Assembly: GCF_030580855.1 (NCBI RefSeq)
Contig: NZ_JAUQOP010000013.1
Location: forward strand, 60,744-124,743
Direction of reading: 5' to 3'
DNA from: Pseudomonas citrullilanati
GTDB lineage: Bacteria; Pseudomonadota; Gammaproteobacteria; Pseudomonadales; Pseudomonadaceae
DNA length: 64,000 bases
In this document: one piece after another, positions 25,990 to 35,630 of the stretch
Layout of the letters: each line of letters opens with the position of its first letter
How positions within the stretch are numbered: the stretch's first letter is position 1
Made by a program: the position numbers and the translations under genes
The notes under the pieces: generated by a model
What the model saw: only the letters and a program-made list of their open reading frames with translations
What the model was told of the DNA's origin: nothing
Database searches by the model: none

Positions 25990-26139
25990 GACGTATGTAT
26001 CAAATAATTACAGCAAGCAGGTTTTGAATGTACTGCTAATACTCTTTGCAGCACTAGAACAATCTATTCAGATCACCATGTCGCTCGACCCCATGGGTGT
26101 GGAGGCGACGCCGACCGTTGAATTTCCAGGTAAATGGCT

Positions 26140-27630
26140 ATGAGTGCAATCCATGAGCAAGCAATGACTCACGTGTATCAACAAGTATTGCAGCGTTTGT
26201 TGGGTTTTTATTCCCGGGCGGAACGTACTGCGTTGCAGTTGTTGATCCAGCGTTTAATTGTCGCCGCCGGAGGCATCGATCGGATAGGTGATTATCGCGT
26301 GTTGACGGTGCAGAACGGCAGCCGGGACGGTTTCTATGTCCTGACCGCGTTGCGCGCCGCGCAGTTGAGCATCGCGGGCAGGCATCCGGCGACGTTCGCC
26401 CTGCGCGTGGCCACGCCCCGCCTGAGCCAGACCACCCAGGCCACCCTGGAGAACATCCACCGCTGCTACAGCGCGCTCTTCGTCTACGACGATCCCCGGG
26501 TCGAGTTGCTGATGGCCGATAACCGCGAGGTGGTGCCGTTCAGCCACACCCAGGCCCTGTCGGTGGCCGGGCATGAGGCCAATCGCATGGACATGCTGGT
26601 GCTGGGTCACCTGCGCTCGGTCGACGGCCCGCTGGAGATCGGGGACGAGGGCTACCTGGCAATGGCGGAGTTCTATCGGCACATGGCGCGCTGGGAGGCC
26701 GGGGTCGATTCGCTGGTCAGCAGCGATACGCCACGCCAGCAGAAGAATTTCATGTCGGGGCTTCGGCGCGCCGCCGGCAAGGTGGGCCTGGTGGCCGACA
26801 GCGGCAATGGCTTCGACAGCCTCTTTGCACAGCTGGACACCCTCGGCGGCGAGCTCTACGGGCAGGTCTATGGTCCGCAACACCTGGGCAAATGGCAGCC
26901 CGAAGGCCACTTCGAGGCCTGTCGGCGGGTGGGACACATCGGTATCGATGACTTGACCGTCGATCGACTGGAAGGCACCAACTGGCCGCTGTTCAACGAA
27001 TTTCTGCGGGTGCAGACCGAGAACCTCATTCCCTCGACGTCCGAGAACGAGTACCTCAGCCCGCTGCTGTCGGCCCACCTGCATGGCTTGCAGGCCTGTT
27101 ACCTGCACGGGCGCAGCTACGAAACGGGGTATGGGGACTACGCGCAGCGCGCGGTGATGATCATGCATCGCAAGCAATTGCCGGAATACGCCTGCGAGCA
27201 GGCGCAGGCGATGTTCGGGTCACCGCTGCAGATCCCGCAACGCCGAACTCAGGCCGCCCTGGAGGCACAGAAGATCATGGGGCTCAGCGAAACACAGCTG
27301 GTGTGCATGCTGTTCGCGCCTTTCGTCGAGGAGGGGGCCGGCCTGGAGCATTTCCTGCGTTGCTGCCACCCCGGCATGCTGGTGGCGATGCCGGACCTGC
27401 ACAAGGCGATGCAGGGCGGGCCCATCGCAGACCAGGTGGCGCACTGGATGGTCGACGTCAGCGGCCTGCCCATGGATGTACTCGCCACGCTGTACCGGTC
27501 GAGCGTCACGCGGTCGGAAAAGGTCGAAGCCCTGTCCGAGAGTGACCTGCAACGGGCCCTGGACGGTCCCGACGCGGTGGAGGCCGGGCAGGGTGAAGAT
27601 GACCTGTGCGAACGCTCGGCCAGGCATTGA
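26140..27630 (+). CDS. Hypothetical protein, 496 aa, no recognised family
   Basis: The frame is well supported by codon use but I recognise no family. The protein starts MSAIHEQAMTHVYQQVLQ, seems soluble (no signal peptide or clear membrane helix) and is mostly alpha-helical with many His, Gln and Leu residues. Segments that might help searches are ALQLLIQRLIVAAGGIDRIG, YDDPRVELLMADNREV and a C-terminal region rich in acidic residues. It overlaps, as ATGA, the stop of a short upstream frame. The next gene, 96 bp downstream on the same strand, is a MocR-type regulator, so the two may form a unit. Confidence 0.75.
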   Translation: MSAIHEQAMTHVYQQVLQRLLGFYSRAERTALQLLIQRLIVAAGGIDRIGDYRVLTVQNGSRDGFYVLTALRAAQLSIAGRHPATFALRVATPRLSQTTQATLENIHRCYSALFVYDDPRVELLMADNREVVPFSHTQALSVAGHEANRMDMLVLGHLRSVDGPLEIGDEGYLAMAEFYRHMARWEAGVDSLVSSDTPRQQKNFMSGLRRAAGKVGLVADSGNGFDSLFAQLDTLGGELYGQVYGPQHLGKWQPEGHFEACRRVGHIGIDDLTVDRLEGTNWPLFNEFLRVQTENLIPSTSENEYLSPLLSAHLHGLQACYLHGRSYETGYGDYAQRAVMIMHRKQLPEYACEQAQAMFGSPLQIPQRRTQAALEAQKIMGLSETQLVCMLFAPFVEEGAGLEHFLRCCHPGMLVAMPDLHKAMQGGPIADQVAHWMVDVSGLPMDVLATLYRSSVTRSEKVEALSESDLQRALDGPDAVEAGQGEDDLCERSARH

Positions 27631-27726
27631 GGAGCGGGGCCTGATGCTTTCAGCCACCCTGTGTCCCGCCCGGCTGCCGGGCGCCGTGGCATGTCCGGGC
27701 AGGACTCGCTGCCTTGGCCTGACGCC

Positions 27727-29124
27727 ATGAAGGGCTGCCGGGAGACAGACTTCGCCTACCAGGCGGTGTATCGGTACCTGACCACGCTGATCAACGAGAT
27801 GGGAGCGGATGCCCGGGTGCGCCTCCCGTCGCTGCGGCAATTGTCCGAACGCTTGAACGTGTCGATTTCCACCATCCAGTACGCCTATTCGTTGCTGGAA
27901 AAGGAAGGGCGGGTCTATTCGATCGCCAAGTCCGGCTACTACGCGTTGCCTGTGCCTAGCGTGACGGGCCTGGAGGGTGGGGACGACCTGCTCGAAAGCC
28001 TGTACGTCAATGTGCGGCGACCAGGCATGCTGGTGCTCAGCGCGGATGAGCCGGCCTCGATGCAGCCGCTGGACAGCCCGCTGTTGCTCCTTGAACGCGA
28101 GTTGCTGCGCCAGTATCCGCGTTCCCCGCAGACGCCTTCCCAGCCTTGGGGAGAGCTGGAATTGCGCACGGCCCTGGCGGCGCGCTATACCTCGTCGCCG
28201 GCGCGATGCTGGAACGCCGACGATGTCTATCTCGGCGCCGACCTGCGGGGCGTGCTGGAGATCCTGATCGCCGCGCTGGCGTTGCGCGACGCCACGGTCT
28301 TGATCGAATCGCCCTGCGACTGGACGGTGCTGCGCTTGCTCCAGGCGGCCGGGGTCAATGTCATCGAATTGCCGTTGCAGGCCGCTGGGGAGATCGATCT
28401 CGACCAGCTCGAACACCTGCTGGTGAGCGAAAGCGTGGGGCTGGTGATGCTGTCCGCGCTCCTGAACATGCCCAGGGGCACGCTCGTGCCGGACCAGAAC
28501 CGTCGTGCCGTCGCCCGGTTGCTGGAGCGGCACGGCACCTGGGTGCTGGAGAACGACAGCCATACGGACCTGGCGTTCGAGGCCGGGGCTACGCCTTTGC
28601 GTGACTTGCTCGACCCGGATCGGTTGATCGTCTACTCCACGTTCGAGAAAACCATCGGCCCGGAAGCGCCCTACGGCTACCTGCTGTCGCGCCAGCTGAC
28701 CCTGGATTTGCAGCGCCATTTCCTGTTGCGCGCGTTTCGGCTGTCGCCCATCCGCCAGAAAGCCATCGCCCGCCTGTACAGCAACGGCAGGGTGGACCAG
28801 CATTTGCTGGTGTTGCGGCGATTGTTGCGCGACAGCGCGGCGTCGGCGACCCAGCTGCTGCACGAGCGGCTGGGGGACAGCCTACAGTGGCCCGAACCGC
28901 AGGGCGGCGCGACGATCTGGCTGCGTTCCACGCGTAACGTCGACTTGCGGCGGGTGTTCCAGCGGTTGCTGGCCCAGCGCATCGTCATCGCACCGGGCGA
29001 GCTGTTCAGCCTCCAGGGGCTCTATGGGCAGCATCTGCGCCTGACTCACGCCTTGAACGGCACGCAAGACCTGGACGCGGCACTTTGCGCCCTGGCCGAT
29101 GCGCTGCGGCTCGAACCCTCGTAA
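27727..29124 (+). CDS. MocR-type regulator (GntR HTH fused to aminotransferase-like domain)
   Basis: 465-aa two-domain regulator. The N-terminal GntR winged HTH contains RLPSLRQLSERLNVSISTIQ. The C-terminal domain resembles class I aminotransferases: DVYLGADLRGVLEILIAALA, ENDSHTDLAFEAG and STFEKTIGPEAPYGYLL. The Lys in FEK matches the PLP-binding Lys, but the usual Arg-Leu-Gly after it is Pro-Tyr-Gly. The start is uncertain: ATG 27691 or GTG 27661 would add 12 or 22 residues and none has a clear ribosome-binding site. MocR proteins often control nearby genes in response to PLP or amino compounds. Here the 496-aa gene is the nearest candidate. Confidence 0.82.
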   Translation: MKGCRETDFAYQAVYRYLTTLINEMGADARVRLPSLRQLSERLNVSISTIQYAYSLLEKEGRVYSIAKSGYYALPVPSVTGLEGGDDLLESLYVNVRRPGMLVLSADEPASMQPLDSPLLLLERELLRQYPRSPQTPSQPWGELELRTALAARYTSSPARCWNADDVYLGADLRGVLEILIAALALRDATVLIESPCDWTVLRLLQAAGVNVIELPLQAAGEIDLDQLEHLLVSESVGLVMLSALLNMPRGTLVPDQNRRAVARLLERHGTWVLENDSHTDLAFEAGATPLRDLLDPDRLIVYSTFEKTIGPEAPYGYLLSRQLTLDLQRHFLLRAFRLSPIRQKAIARLYSNGRVDQHLLVLRRLLRDSAASATQLLHERLGDSLQWPEPQGGATIWLRSTRNVDLRRVFQRLLAQRIVIAPGELFSLQGLYGQHLRLTHALNGTQDLDAALCALADALRLEPS

Positions 29125-29214
29125 CGGGGCGGATGGATCGAACCCATCGCGCCATGGTCGAACTGTCAGTAAACTGCATTCCATTTCCCGAGCCACTCCA
29201 TCCAGAGGTTTTGC

Positions 29215-30861
29215 ATGACAGTCAGTCCATTTGCGGGCAAGCCGGCACCGGCAGAGTTGTTGATCGATATCCCGCGACTGGTGACGGCCTACTACACCGG
29301 CCGCCCCGATGCATCGGTTGCCACCCAGCGTGTGGCTTTCGGCACCTCCGGCCACCGTGGCAGCTCCTTCGACCTGGGGTTCAACGAGTGGCACGTGCTT
29401 GCGATCAGCCAGGCGATCTGCCTGTACCGCGAAGCCCAGGGCATCACCGGGCCGCTGTTCATCGGCATCGACACCCACGCGTTGTCGACGCCGGCCGGCG
29501 CAAGCGCCCTGGAAGTATTCGCCGCCAATGGCGTGACCGTGATGATTGCCGAGGGCGACGAGTACACGCCGACGCCAGCGGTTTCCCACGCCATTCTTTG
29601 CTACAACCGCGGCCGCACCACGGGGCTGGCGGACGGTATCGTCATCACGCCGTCCCATAACCCGCCGCAAAGCGGTGGCTACAAGTACAACCCCACCAAT
29701 GGCGGCCCGGCCGATACCCACATCACCAAGTGGATCGAAGCCAAGGCCAACGAGCTCCTGGGCAACCAGTTGGCTGGGGTCAAGCGCATCACCTACGAGC
29801 AGGCCCTGAAGGCGGACACCACCCACCGTCACGACTACGTCAACAGCTACGTGGCCGACCTGGTCAATGTCATCGACTTCGACACCATCCGCGCTGCCGG
29901 CCTGCGCTTGGGCGTCGATCCGCTGGGCGGCGCCGGCGTGCGCTACTGGCCGGCGATTGCCGAGCATTACCGCCTGGACCTGGACGTGGTGAACACCCAC
30001 GTGGATTCGACCTTCCGCTTCATGACCGTCGACTGGGACGGGCAAATCCGCATGGACCCGTCCTCCAGCCACGCCATGCAGGGGCTGATCGGTCTCAAGG
30101 AGCGTTTCGACGTGGCCTTCGCCTGCGACCCGGACCATGACCGCCACGGCATCGTCACGCCGTCTGGTGGCCTGCTGGCGCCCAACAATTACCTGGCGGT
30201 GTCCATCGACTACCTGTTCCAGAACCGTCCGCAATGGCGCGCCGATGCCGCCGTGGGCAAGACCGTGGTCAGCAGCGGCCTGATCGACCGCGTGGCCAAG
30301 CGCCTGGGTCGGCGCCTGTATGAAGTGCCCGTCGGCTTCAAATGGTTCGCCGATGGCCTGTTCGACGGTTCCCTGGGCTTTGGCGGTGAAGAGAGCGCCG
30401 GCGCATCGTTCCTGCGCAAGGACGGTGGCGTCTGGAGTACCGACAAGGACGGCCTGATCCCGGCACTGCTGGCGGCCGAGATGACCGCTCGCACCGGCCG
30501 CGATCCGAGCCAGGCCTACCGCGCCCTGACCGACGAATTGGGCGAGCCGTTCTCGGTGCGCGTCGACGCCAAGGCCAATCCACAGCAAAAGGCGCTGTTG
30601 GGCAAGTTGTCTGCGCAACAGGTGGCGTCCACTGAGCTTGCCGGCGAGAAGATCCAGAACATCCTCAGCCACGCGCCGGGTAACGACCAGGCTATTGGTG
30701 GCTTGAAGGTCATGACCGAAAACGGCTGGTTCGCCGCCCGTCCTTCGGGGACCGAGGATATCTACAAGATCTACGCCGAGAGCTTCATTGGCGAAGACCA
30801 CCTCAAGCAACTGGTCGTCGAAGCGCAGACCCTGGTGGACGGGGCCATTTCCGGGCAGTGA
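29215..30861 (+). CDS. pgm: Phosphoglucomutase (alpha-D-glucose phosphate-specific)
   Basis: Cytoplasmic enzyme interconverting glucose 1-phosphate and glucose 6-phosphate, feeding UDP-glucose, trehalose or glycogen synthesis. 548 aa, close to the E. coli Pgm length. The phosphoserine loop is [12 protein letters not shown] (S147), the Mg-binding loop [10 protein letters not shown] (Asp 305/307/309), the sugar-binding region [11 protein letters not shown], and the phosphate-binding end [20 protein letters not shown] 29215 follows AGAGG. It appears monocistronic, with a strong hairpin 9 bp after the stop. Confidence 0.95.
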   Translation: MTVSPFAGKPAPAELLIDIPRLVTAYYTGRPDASVATQRVAFGTSGHRGSSFDLGFNEWHVLAISQAICLYREAQGITGPLFIGIDTHALSTPAGASALEVFAANGVTVMIAEGDEYTPTPAVSHAILCYNRGRTTGLADGIVITPSHNPPQSGGYKYNPTNGGPADTHITKWIEAKANELLGNQLAGVKRITYEQALKADTTHRHDYVNSYVADLVNVIDFDTIRAAGLRLGVDPLGGAGVRYWPAIAEHYRLDLDVVNTHVDSTFRFMTVDWDGQIRMDPSSSHAMQGLIGLKERFDVAFACDPDHDRHGIVTPSGGLLAPNNYLAVSIDYLFQNRPQWRADAAVGKTVVSSGLIDRVAKRLGRRLYEVPVGFKWFADGLFDGSLGFGGEESAGASFLRKDGGVWSTDKDGLIPALLAAEMTARTGRDPSQAYRALTDELGEPFSVRVDAKANPQQKALLGKLSAQQVASTELAGEKIQNILSHAPGNDQAIGGLKVMTENGWFAARPSGTEDIYKIYAESFIGEDHLKQLVVEAQTLVDGAISGQ

Positions 30862-30870
30862 TCGAGCCTT

Positions 30871-30904
30871 TCGTGCCTGTGGAAGGCCGCTTCCTCAGGC
30901 ACGA
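30871..30904. terminator. Strong hairpin downstream of pgm
   Basis: Nested stems TCGTGCCTG / CAGGCACGA and GGAAG / CTTCC around a GCCG loop, with a single T-T mismatch. There is no T-run. Probably marks the 3' end of the pgm message. Confidence 0.6.
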
Positions 30905-31048
30905 TGTGCTTGGCACTCGGTGGTCCAAAAGCTCCATATACCTTTCACTTCATCGCCTAACCCCATGACAAATAAGATTTCTGGTGGAACCTGAAGGCAA
31001 ATGCAGACACCATGTCTGCCATGGTTCAGAACACCGGAGTCTCTACGC

Positions 31049-33505
31049 GTGTCGCAGCACACCCCCGATCTTCCTCCCGATCTCTTGCCTCTGGCACAGA
31101 TGCCGTGGCTCAAACGCCTGGCGGCCCGTTTCTTTGGCCATGGCCTGACTCGCCTGCGCGCCCAGCACCGCAGTTCCTGGTTGCACGGCCAGGCCGATGG
31201 ATTTCGCAGCGGCCATACCGCCGGTTTCGACTATGGCTATAAGGAAGGCCTGGAAGACGGTCGCCAGGTCCTGCTGATCCGTGATTCCCGTAGCACGGAG
31301 CATCCAGCCCCACAGGTCGATGACCTGCTGTTCGATGATTGGCGCCTGCCGCTGAGCGCGGAGTTGAAAAAGCGAATCAAGGCTGATGTCGCCCGATTGT
31401 TGCCGGCAAATGCGCAACCCAGTGCAGCGCAATGGAAGATGATTTTCAGTGACACGCCCTCGACCTCCGTTGTCGCGGGGGCGGGTGCGGGCAAATCGAC
31501 GACGTTGGTGTTGCGCATCGTGCTGCTGGTGCATTACCTGGGGTTCGAAATGGACTCGATGACCGTCGTGACGTTTACCCGGGAGTCGCGCAAGGACTTC
31601 ATCCAGAAACTGATTGAAGTATTTGGCCTCTGGGGGCGAGCGGTCAGCCTCAAGCAGGCCCGTGACCTGGTGCGGACCTTCCACTCGCGGATCCTGCCCA
31701 TGGTCCGCAGCCTGCCCGGGTTCGAGCGACTTCAAGCGTTCGAGGCCCTCAGTCACCGCGAGACGAGTGACGACGACGGCCAGGGCAACCCCTTCGACCT
31801 GCGCATCAACGACGTCCAGCGCCAGCAACTCAACGCCTGTTATCACCGCCTTTACCAGCGGGACGAGCGTTTTCGCGAGCTGATCAAGCCGCTGTCCCGG
31901 CATGCGCTGCAACTCAAGGAGCTGGAGCGCGATCATCCGGACGTGCAAAAGCGCGTAGCCGTGACCGAGCTGGCGGCCCAGCGCGACGAAGCGCTGTGCG
32001 ACGCCATCGAGGATTTGTGGGTACGCGCCGGAGCCTGGCCTATCAAGGGCATCGAGCCGAAGCGGCAGGCCTTCGACATCAACGGCTCGACCTTTCGCTG
32101 CCATGGCTACATTCCGTCCCTGGATGCCTGGGTCGTGCTGGGGTTCGATCCACGGGAAGACGCCCGGCTGAGCCGTCCCGGGGCCAAGCTGAGCCTGCGC
32201 GCGGAGTGGGCTGTAAAGCGCACCCTGTTTCAAGCTTTCTGTCGTAAACCATTGATATGGCTTGAAAATTATGACTCATCAAAACGTCTTTTGGCGTCCA
32301 TGGCAGGGGATGCCAGCGCCGGTCCCGGGTTCGACTACAAGGTCAAGGGGGAGTTGGCTTCGGCGCCTTTGCTGGACTGTTTCGTCGCCGCCGCCGGCTT
32401 TATCGAAAACCTTGGCCTGGATGTACCGGACGCCGTGGGGCGGATGTCCTTTGCCCAGGATGATCCCGACCGCTATTTCTTCGAGGCGTTGAGCCGTTAC
32501 TGGCGGGCGTTCGAGGATCACTTGCTGGACCAGTCCCCGCCGATCATGACTTTCAACCGCATGTTCGCGTTATTCAGCGAACAGACCCCGGAAAACTTCA
32601 AGTTGTTGACTGACGGGATGCTCAGGCCGCTCTCGCACTTGATGATCGATGAGTTTCAGGACGTGTCGCCACAGATCGTCTCCTGGCTGCGCGCCAGCCT
32701 GCGGGAAGTGCGCAGCCGTGGCCCAGCCATGCACGTGGGGCGCGGCGCCCAGCGCTCGTCGTTATTGTGCGTTGGGGATGACTGGCAATCGATCTACGGT
32801 TGGCGCGGCAGTTCGCCAAGCTATTTCATGGCATTCAACAAGCAATTCCCTTCGCCGACGACCACGCGGGTGATGCTGACCGACAACTACCGCAGTCATC
32901 AGCACATCATCGACGCCGCCGAGCACATTGTGCGCGCCGCGGCAGCGATTCCCGGGAAGAAGGCCAAGGCGAGTGGCCAGCCTCGTTCCCTGACGCCGGT
33001 CAATGTACTGGACCGGGATGACGAAGGTCTGGCGCGGCGGCTCGACGAGCACTATCGCAAGGGCGATTCAATCTTGATGTTGTATCGAAAAAGCAGCGAT
33101 AAGTCGTTGATTGAGAAATATATTTCGCCAATAGTTAATGTGGATTCTAGCTTGCCTTACGAGGCCCGACGGCTGAGGCAAATGACTTATCACAGTGCCA
33201 AGGGGCTACAGGCTGACGCGGTGTTTTTGCTGGGCGATTGCCAGCACCTGACCCATTCGCCCTACAAGAACCAGGTCTACCGAATGGCGGGGTTGGGCCA
33301 GGACACCGACGCCGAGCCCTACGACACCGCGCAAAAGGACGAGATCCTGCGCCTGGCGTACGTGGGGATTACGCGTGCGGTGCAGCATTGCTATTGGTAC
33401 GTGGATGCCCCGGAAGGCCAGGCGGCCAATGCGCCCAAGGCCTCGGATCGCATCGGCACGGGCAAGCCGTTCTTCGCTGATCATCGTCGTGCACGCAATG
33501 GCTGA
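31049..33505 (+). CDS. UvrD/Rep-like superfamily 1 helicase, atypical
   Basis: 818-aa ATP-dependent DNA helicase. Motif I is VVAGAGAGKSTTL (about 139-151), motif II MIDEFQDVSP (about 533-542), then CVGDDWQSIYGWRGS, a DNYRSHQHI motif and a C-terminal TYHSAKGLQADAVFLL with AYVGITRAVQH. Between motif I and II lies a roughly 370-residue insertion unlike UvrD 1B, and the N-terminus has about 110 extra residues. Short A/T-rich patches near 32240-32290 and 33060-33170 depart from the surrounding codon use. GTG 31049 has GGAG about 9 bp upstream. DNA repair or restart is likely but the partner is unknown. Confidence 0.85.
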   Translation: MSQHTPDLPPDLLPLAQMPWLKRLAARFFGHGLTRLRAQHRSSWLHGQADGFRSGHTAGFDYGYKEGLEDGRQVLLIRDSRSTEHPAPQVDDLLFDDWRLPLSAELKKRIKADVARLLPANAQPSAAQWKMIFSDTPSTSVVAGAGAGKSTTLVLRIVLLVHYLGFEMDSMTVVTFTRESRKDFIQKLIEVFGLWGRAVSLKQARDLVRTFHSRILPMVRSLPGFERLQAFEALSHRETSDDDGQGNPFDLRINDVQRQQLNACYHRLYQRDERFRELIKPLSRHALQLKELERDHPDVQKRVAVTELAAQRDEALCDAIEDLWVRAGAWPIKGIEPKRQAFDINGSTFRCHGYIPSLDAWVVLGFDPREDARLSRPGAKLSLRAEWAVKRTLFQAFCRKPLIWLENYDSSKRLLASMAGDASAGPGFDYKVKGELASAPLLDCFVAAAGFIENLGLDVPDAVGRMSFAQDDPDRYFFEALSRYWRAFEDHLLDQSPPIMTFNRMFALFSEQTPENFKLLTDGMLRPLSHLMIDEFQDVSPQIVSWLRASLREVRSRGPAMHVGRGAQRSSLLCVGDDWQSIYGWRGSSPSYFMAFNKQFPSPTTTRVMLTDNYRSHQHIIDAAEHIVRAAAAIPGKKAKASGQPRSLTPVNVLDRDDEGLARRLDEHYRKGDSILMLYRKSSDKSLIEKYISPIVNVDSSLPYEARRLRQMTYHSAKGLQADAVFLLGDCQHLTHSPYKNQVYRMAGLGQDTDAEPYDTAQKDEILRLAYVGITRAVQHCYWYVDAPEGQAANAPKASDRIGTGKPFFADHRRARNG

Positions 33506-33506
33506 G

Positions 33507-33543
33507 ACGCTCCGGCCACCCCCTGGTCGAGGGTGGGGAGCGT
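33507..33543. terminator. Hairpin between convergent genes
   Basis: Outer stem ACGCTCC / GGAGCGT with inner CACCC / GGGTG, directly after the helicase stop codon. No clear T-run on either side. Confidence 0.45.
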
Positions 33544-33578
33544 AGCGGTCGCGAAAGCGGTGGATCAGGGAACCAGGA

Positions 33579-33857
33579 TCAGGAAGCGAACCTGCGCAAG
33601 CCAACCGGTGGCACGAAGGCTTCCAGCTCGGCTTCCACCGCTTCGATGATGCGTTCCACATCCGGAGCATTCATCACGGTCGCGCAGGGGATGCCGGCGA
33701 TGGCAATCATGGTCTCGCCACTGGCACGATCAAACAATCGGGCGACCATGCTGCCGGGCGCATCCATGCTGGCTTCAAAGCCCATTGGATGAAAATGCCA
33801 GCGCATCAACTGGCAGGCGTTGGGGAAGGTAACCTTGCTGAAAGATCCTTTATTCAT
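33579..33857 (-). CDS. DUF1652 domain-containing protein
   Basis: 92-aa soluble protein resembling the Pseudomonas-specific DUF1652 family: FPNACQLMRWHFHPMGFEAS, then MVARLFDRASGETMIAIAGI and a C-terminal helix with VERIIEAVEAELEAF. Function of the family is unknown. ATG 33857 has GAAGG upstream. An earlier in-frame ATG at 33899 would add a Lys/Arg-rich tail covering that site. Confidence 0.7.
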   Translation of the reverse strand: MNKGSFSKVTFPNACQLMRWHFHPMGFEASMDAPGSMVARLFDRASGETMIAIAGIPCATVMNAPDVERIIEAVEAELEAFVPPVGLRRFAS

Positions 33858-34050
33858 GTGTTGCCCACCTTCTTCAATCGAGCGCTTCCTTTTGCTCATG
33901 TCAGGAAGGAAGAGCCTTCATGGCTCTACCAGTGAGAACTAAAAATAGCACCTGAAAATGAAAGTCATGTGGCTTTTTTCAGTCCGTTTTGCGATTGGTT
34001 CCATTCTTTTGATCTGCATCAAGGCTTAAACCGCCGATTTTGCTGTGCCA

Positions 34051-35496
34051 TCACGCCTCGCGCGTACTGGCCAGGGTCTCGTCCAACGGCTCTGGCGCGC
34101 GGTACCTGAGGGCGATGAGCAAGGCCAGGACGACCAACGCCAAGGCGACGGCGAAGGTGGCGTGCAGGCCGCTCGCGACCGCTTCGCGGCTCGCGCTACC
34201 GATGTCGGTCGTGGCCGACGCATGGGCGAATACCGCTCCCAGCACCGAGGCGCCCGTGAAGAAGCCCAGGTTGCGCGACAGGTTGAGCAACCCGGCGATC
34301 ACGCCTCGACGGTGGGCGGCCACGTTAGCCATGACGGCGGTGGTGTTGGCGGTCTGGAAGAAGGCGTAGCCGAGGGTGGTCACCACAATGGCGCCGAGAT
34401 AGCCGCCAATGCCGAGGGCGGGCGCGAGCAGCGCCAGCATCAGGCTGCCCAGCACCATGGTGCCAAGGCCGGCCAGACGCATGGGACGGGCACCGACACG
34501 GTCCGTCAGGCGCCCGGCAGGGACACCCGCCAGCGCCGCCACGCAGGGACCCACCGCCAACACCAGGCCGACGAGCGCCGCCGGCAAGCCCAGGGTGATC
34601 GACAGGTAGAAAGGACCGACCAGCAGCGTCGCCATCATCACAGTGGCGACCACCGCACTCGTCGCCAGGCCGGACACCAGTAGCCGGTCGCGGAACGCGG
34701 CCAGTGGCAGCAGCGGCGAGGCCGCCCGGGACTGGACCAGGACGAACAGCGCGGCGCCGAGGGCTGCGATCAGCAACAGCACGATGTTTCGTCCGCCGAA
34801 GTCGCCGCGTCCGGAGGTCATGGCCAGGGCGTAGGCGCTGAGCGTGGCCGCCAGCAGCAGCGTGCCGTAGACATCGAAGCGGGCGCCCGTCGTCGCCGGA
34901 CGAGGCCGCACGGGCAGCGAGCGCCAGGCCAGGCCTAGCGTCAGCGCGCCGAGGGGGACGTTGACCAGGAACAATGCCTGCCAGCCGAAGCCGCTGATCA
35001 ACGCGCCGCCCAGGCTCGGCCCGAGGGCCGTGCCCACCGCCGACAACGTGGCCAACAAGCCCATGGCGCTGCCGGTCTTGTCCTGGCTGACGGTGTCGCT
35101 CGCCAAGGCCAAGGTCAGGGTCATCATGATGGCTGCGCCGAGGCCTTGCAGGGCCCGGCCGGTGATCAGCCAGTCCAGTGAGGGCGCCATGCCGCACCCA
35201 GCCGATGCCACGGTGAACAGCGCGATTCCGACCAGCAGCAGTGGACGGCGTCCCATCAGGTCCCCCAGGCGGCCAACACTGACGATCAGTGTGGTAATCA
35301 CCAGCAGGTACGCCAGCACCACCCACTGGACTTGCTGGAAGGAGGCGTCAAGCGCCCCCGCCAGGGTTGGCAGGCCGACCGTGGCGACACTCGCGCCCAG
35401 GGAGGCGAGCAATGTCGAGAGCGCCAGGCTGGCCAAGGCGCCGCGAGCGGGAAGAGCGGGTGTCGGGTGGGAGGGCGGCGCAAGATCGGATTTCAT
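34051..35496 (-). CDS. MFS transporter, DHA2 (EmrB/QacA) family
   Basis: 481-aa drug:proton antiporter-like protein with about 14 hydrophobic segments. Motif A-like GRLGDLMGRRPLLL lies after helix 2, and ALQGLGAAIMMTLTLAL and GPSLGGALISGFGWQALFLVN are typical of DHA2 exporters. ATG 35496 has AGGTGA upstream. It is divergent from a LysR-type regulator across 134 bp, so expression is probably induced by a toxic or signalling compound sensed by that regulator. Substrate unknown. Confidence 0.9.
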   Translation of the reverse strand: MKSDLAPPSHPTPALPARGALASLALSTLLASLGASVATVGLPTLAGALDASFQQVQWVVLAYLLVITTLIVSVGRLGDLMGRRPLLLVGIALFTVASAGCGMAPSLDWLITGRALQGLGAAIMMTLTLALASDTVSQDKTGSAMGLLATLSAVGTALGPSLGGALISGFGWQALFLVNVPLGALTLGLAWRSLPVRPRPATTGARFDVYGTLLLAATLSAYALAMTSGRGDFGGRNIVLLLIAALGAALFVLVQSRAASPLLPLAAFRDRLLVSGLATSAVVATVMMATLLVGPFYLSITLGLPAALVGLVLAVGPCVAALAGVPAGRLTDRVGARPMRLAGLGTMVLGSLMLALLAPALGIGGYLGAIVVTTLGYAFFQTANTTAVMANVAAHRRGVIAGLLNLSRNLGFFTGASVLGAVFAHASATTDIGSASREAVASGLHATFAVALALVVLALLIALRYRAPEPLDETLASTREA

Positions 35497-35630
35497 CGGG
35501 GTCACCTGTGTCTGGGTCGTAACGTGGTGCTGTCGGAACGTTACGCCTGGGCTTACCATGGCGGAAGACGCAGCGTTTGCACTCCATAGCTGCAGCAAAC
35601 GCCATCCCACAGCCACGCCAGGGCGCCATC

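Larger units (their letters stand above)
25471..26139. other. Gene-poor stretch upstream of the 496-aa protein
   Basis: About 670 bp, noticeably richer in A and T than its flanks from about 25640 onwards. It holds a strong hairpin (25481-25511), one possible small gene (25723-25989) and about 150 bp of AT-rich DNA before the 496-aa gene, which probably contains that gene's promoter. I see no repeats, tRNA or known motif in the rest. Confidence 0.5.

Noticed and set aside
26078..26143. 21-codon peptide overlapping the start of the 496-aa gene
   Set aside because: The ATGA overlap is attractive but there is no ribosome-binding site and no match to PqqA-like or other precursor peptides, so I do not list it as a gene.
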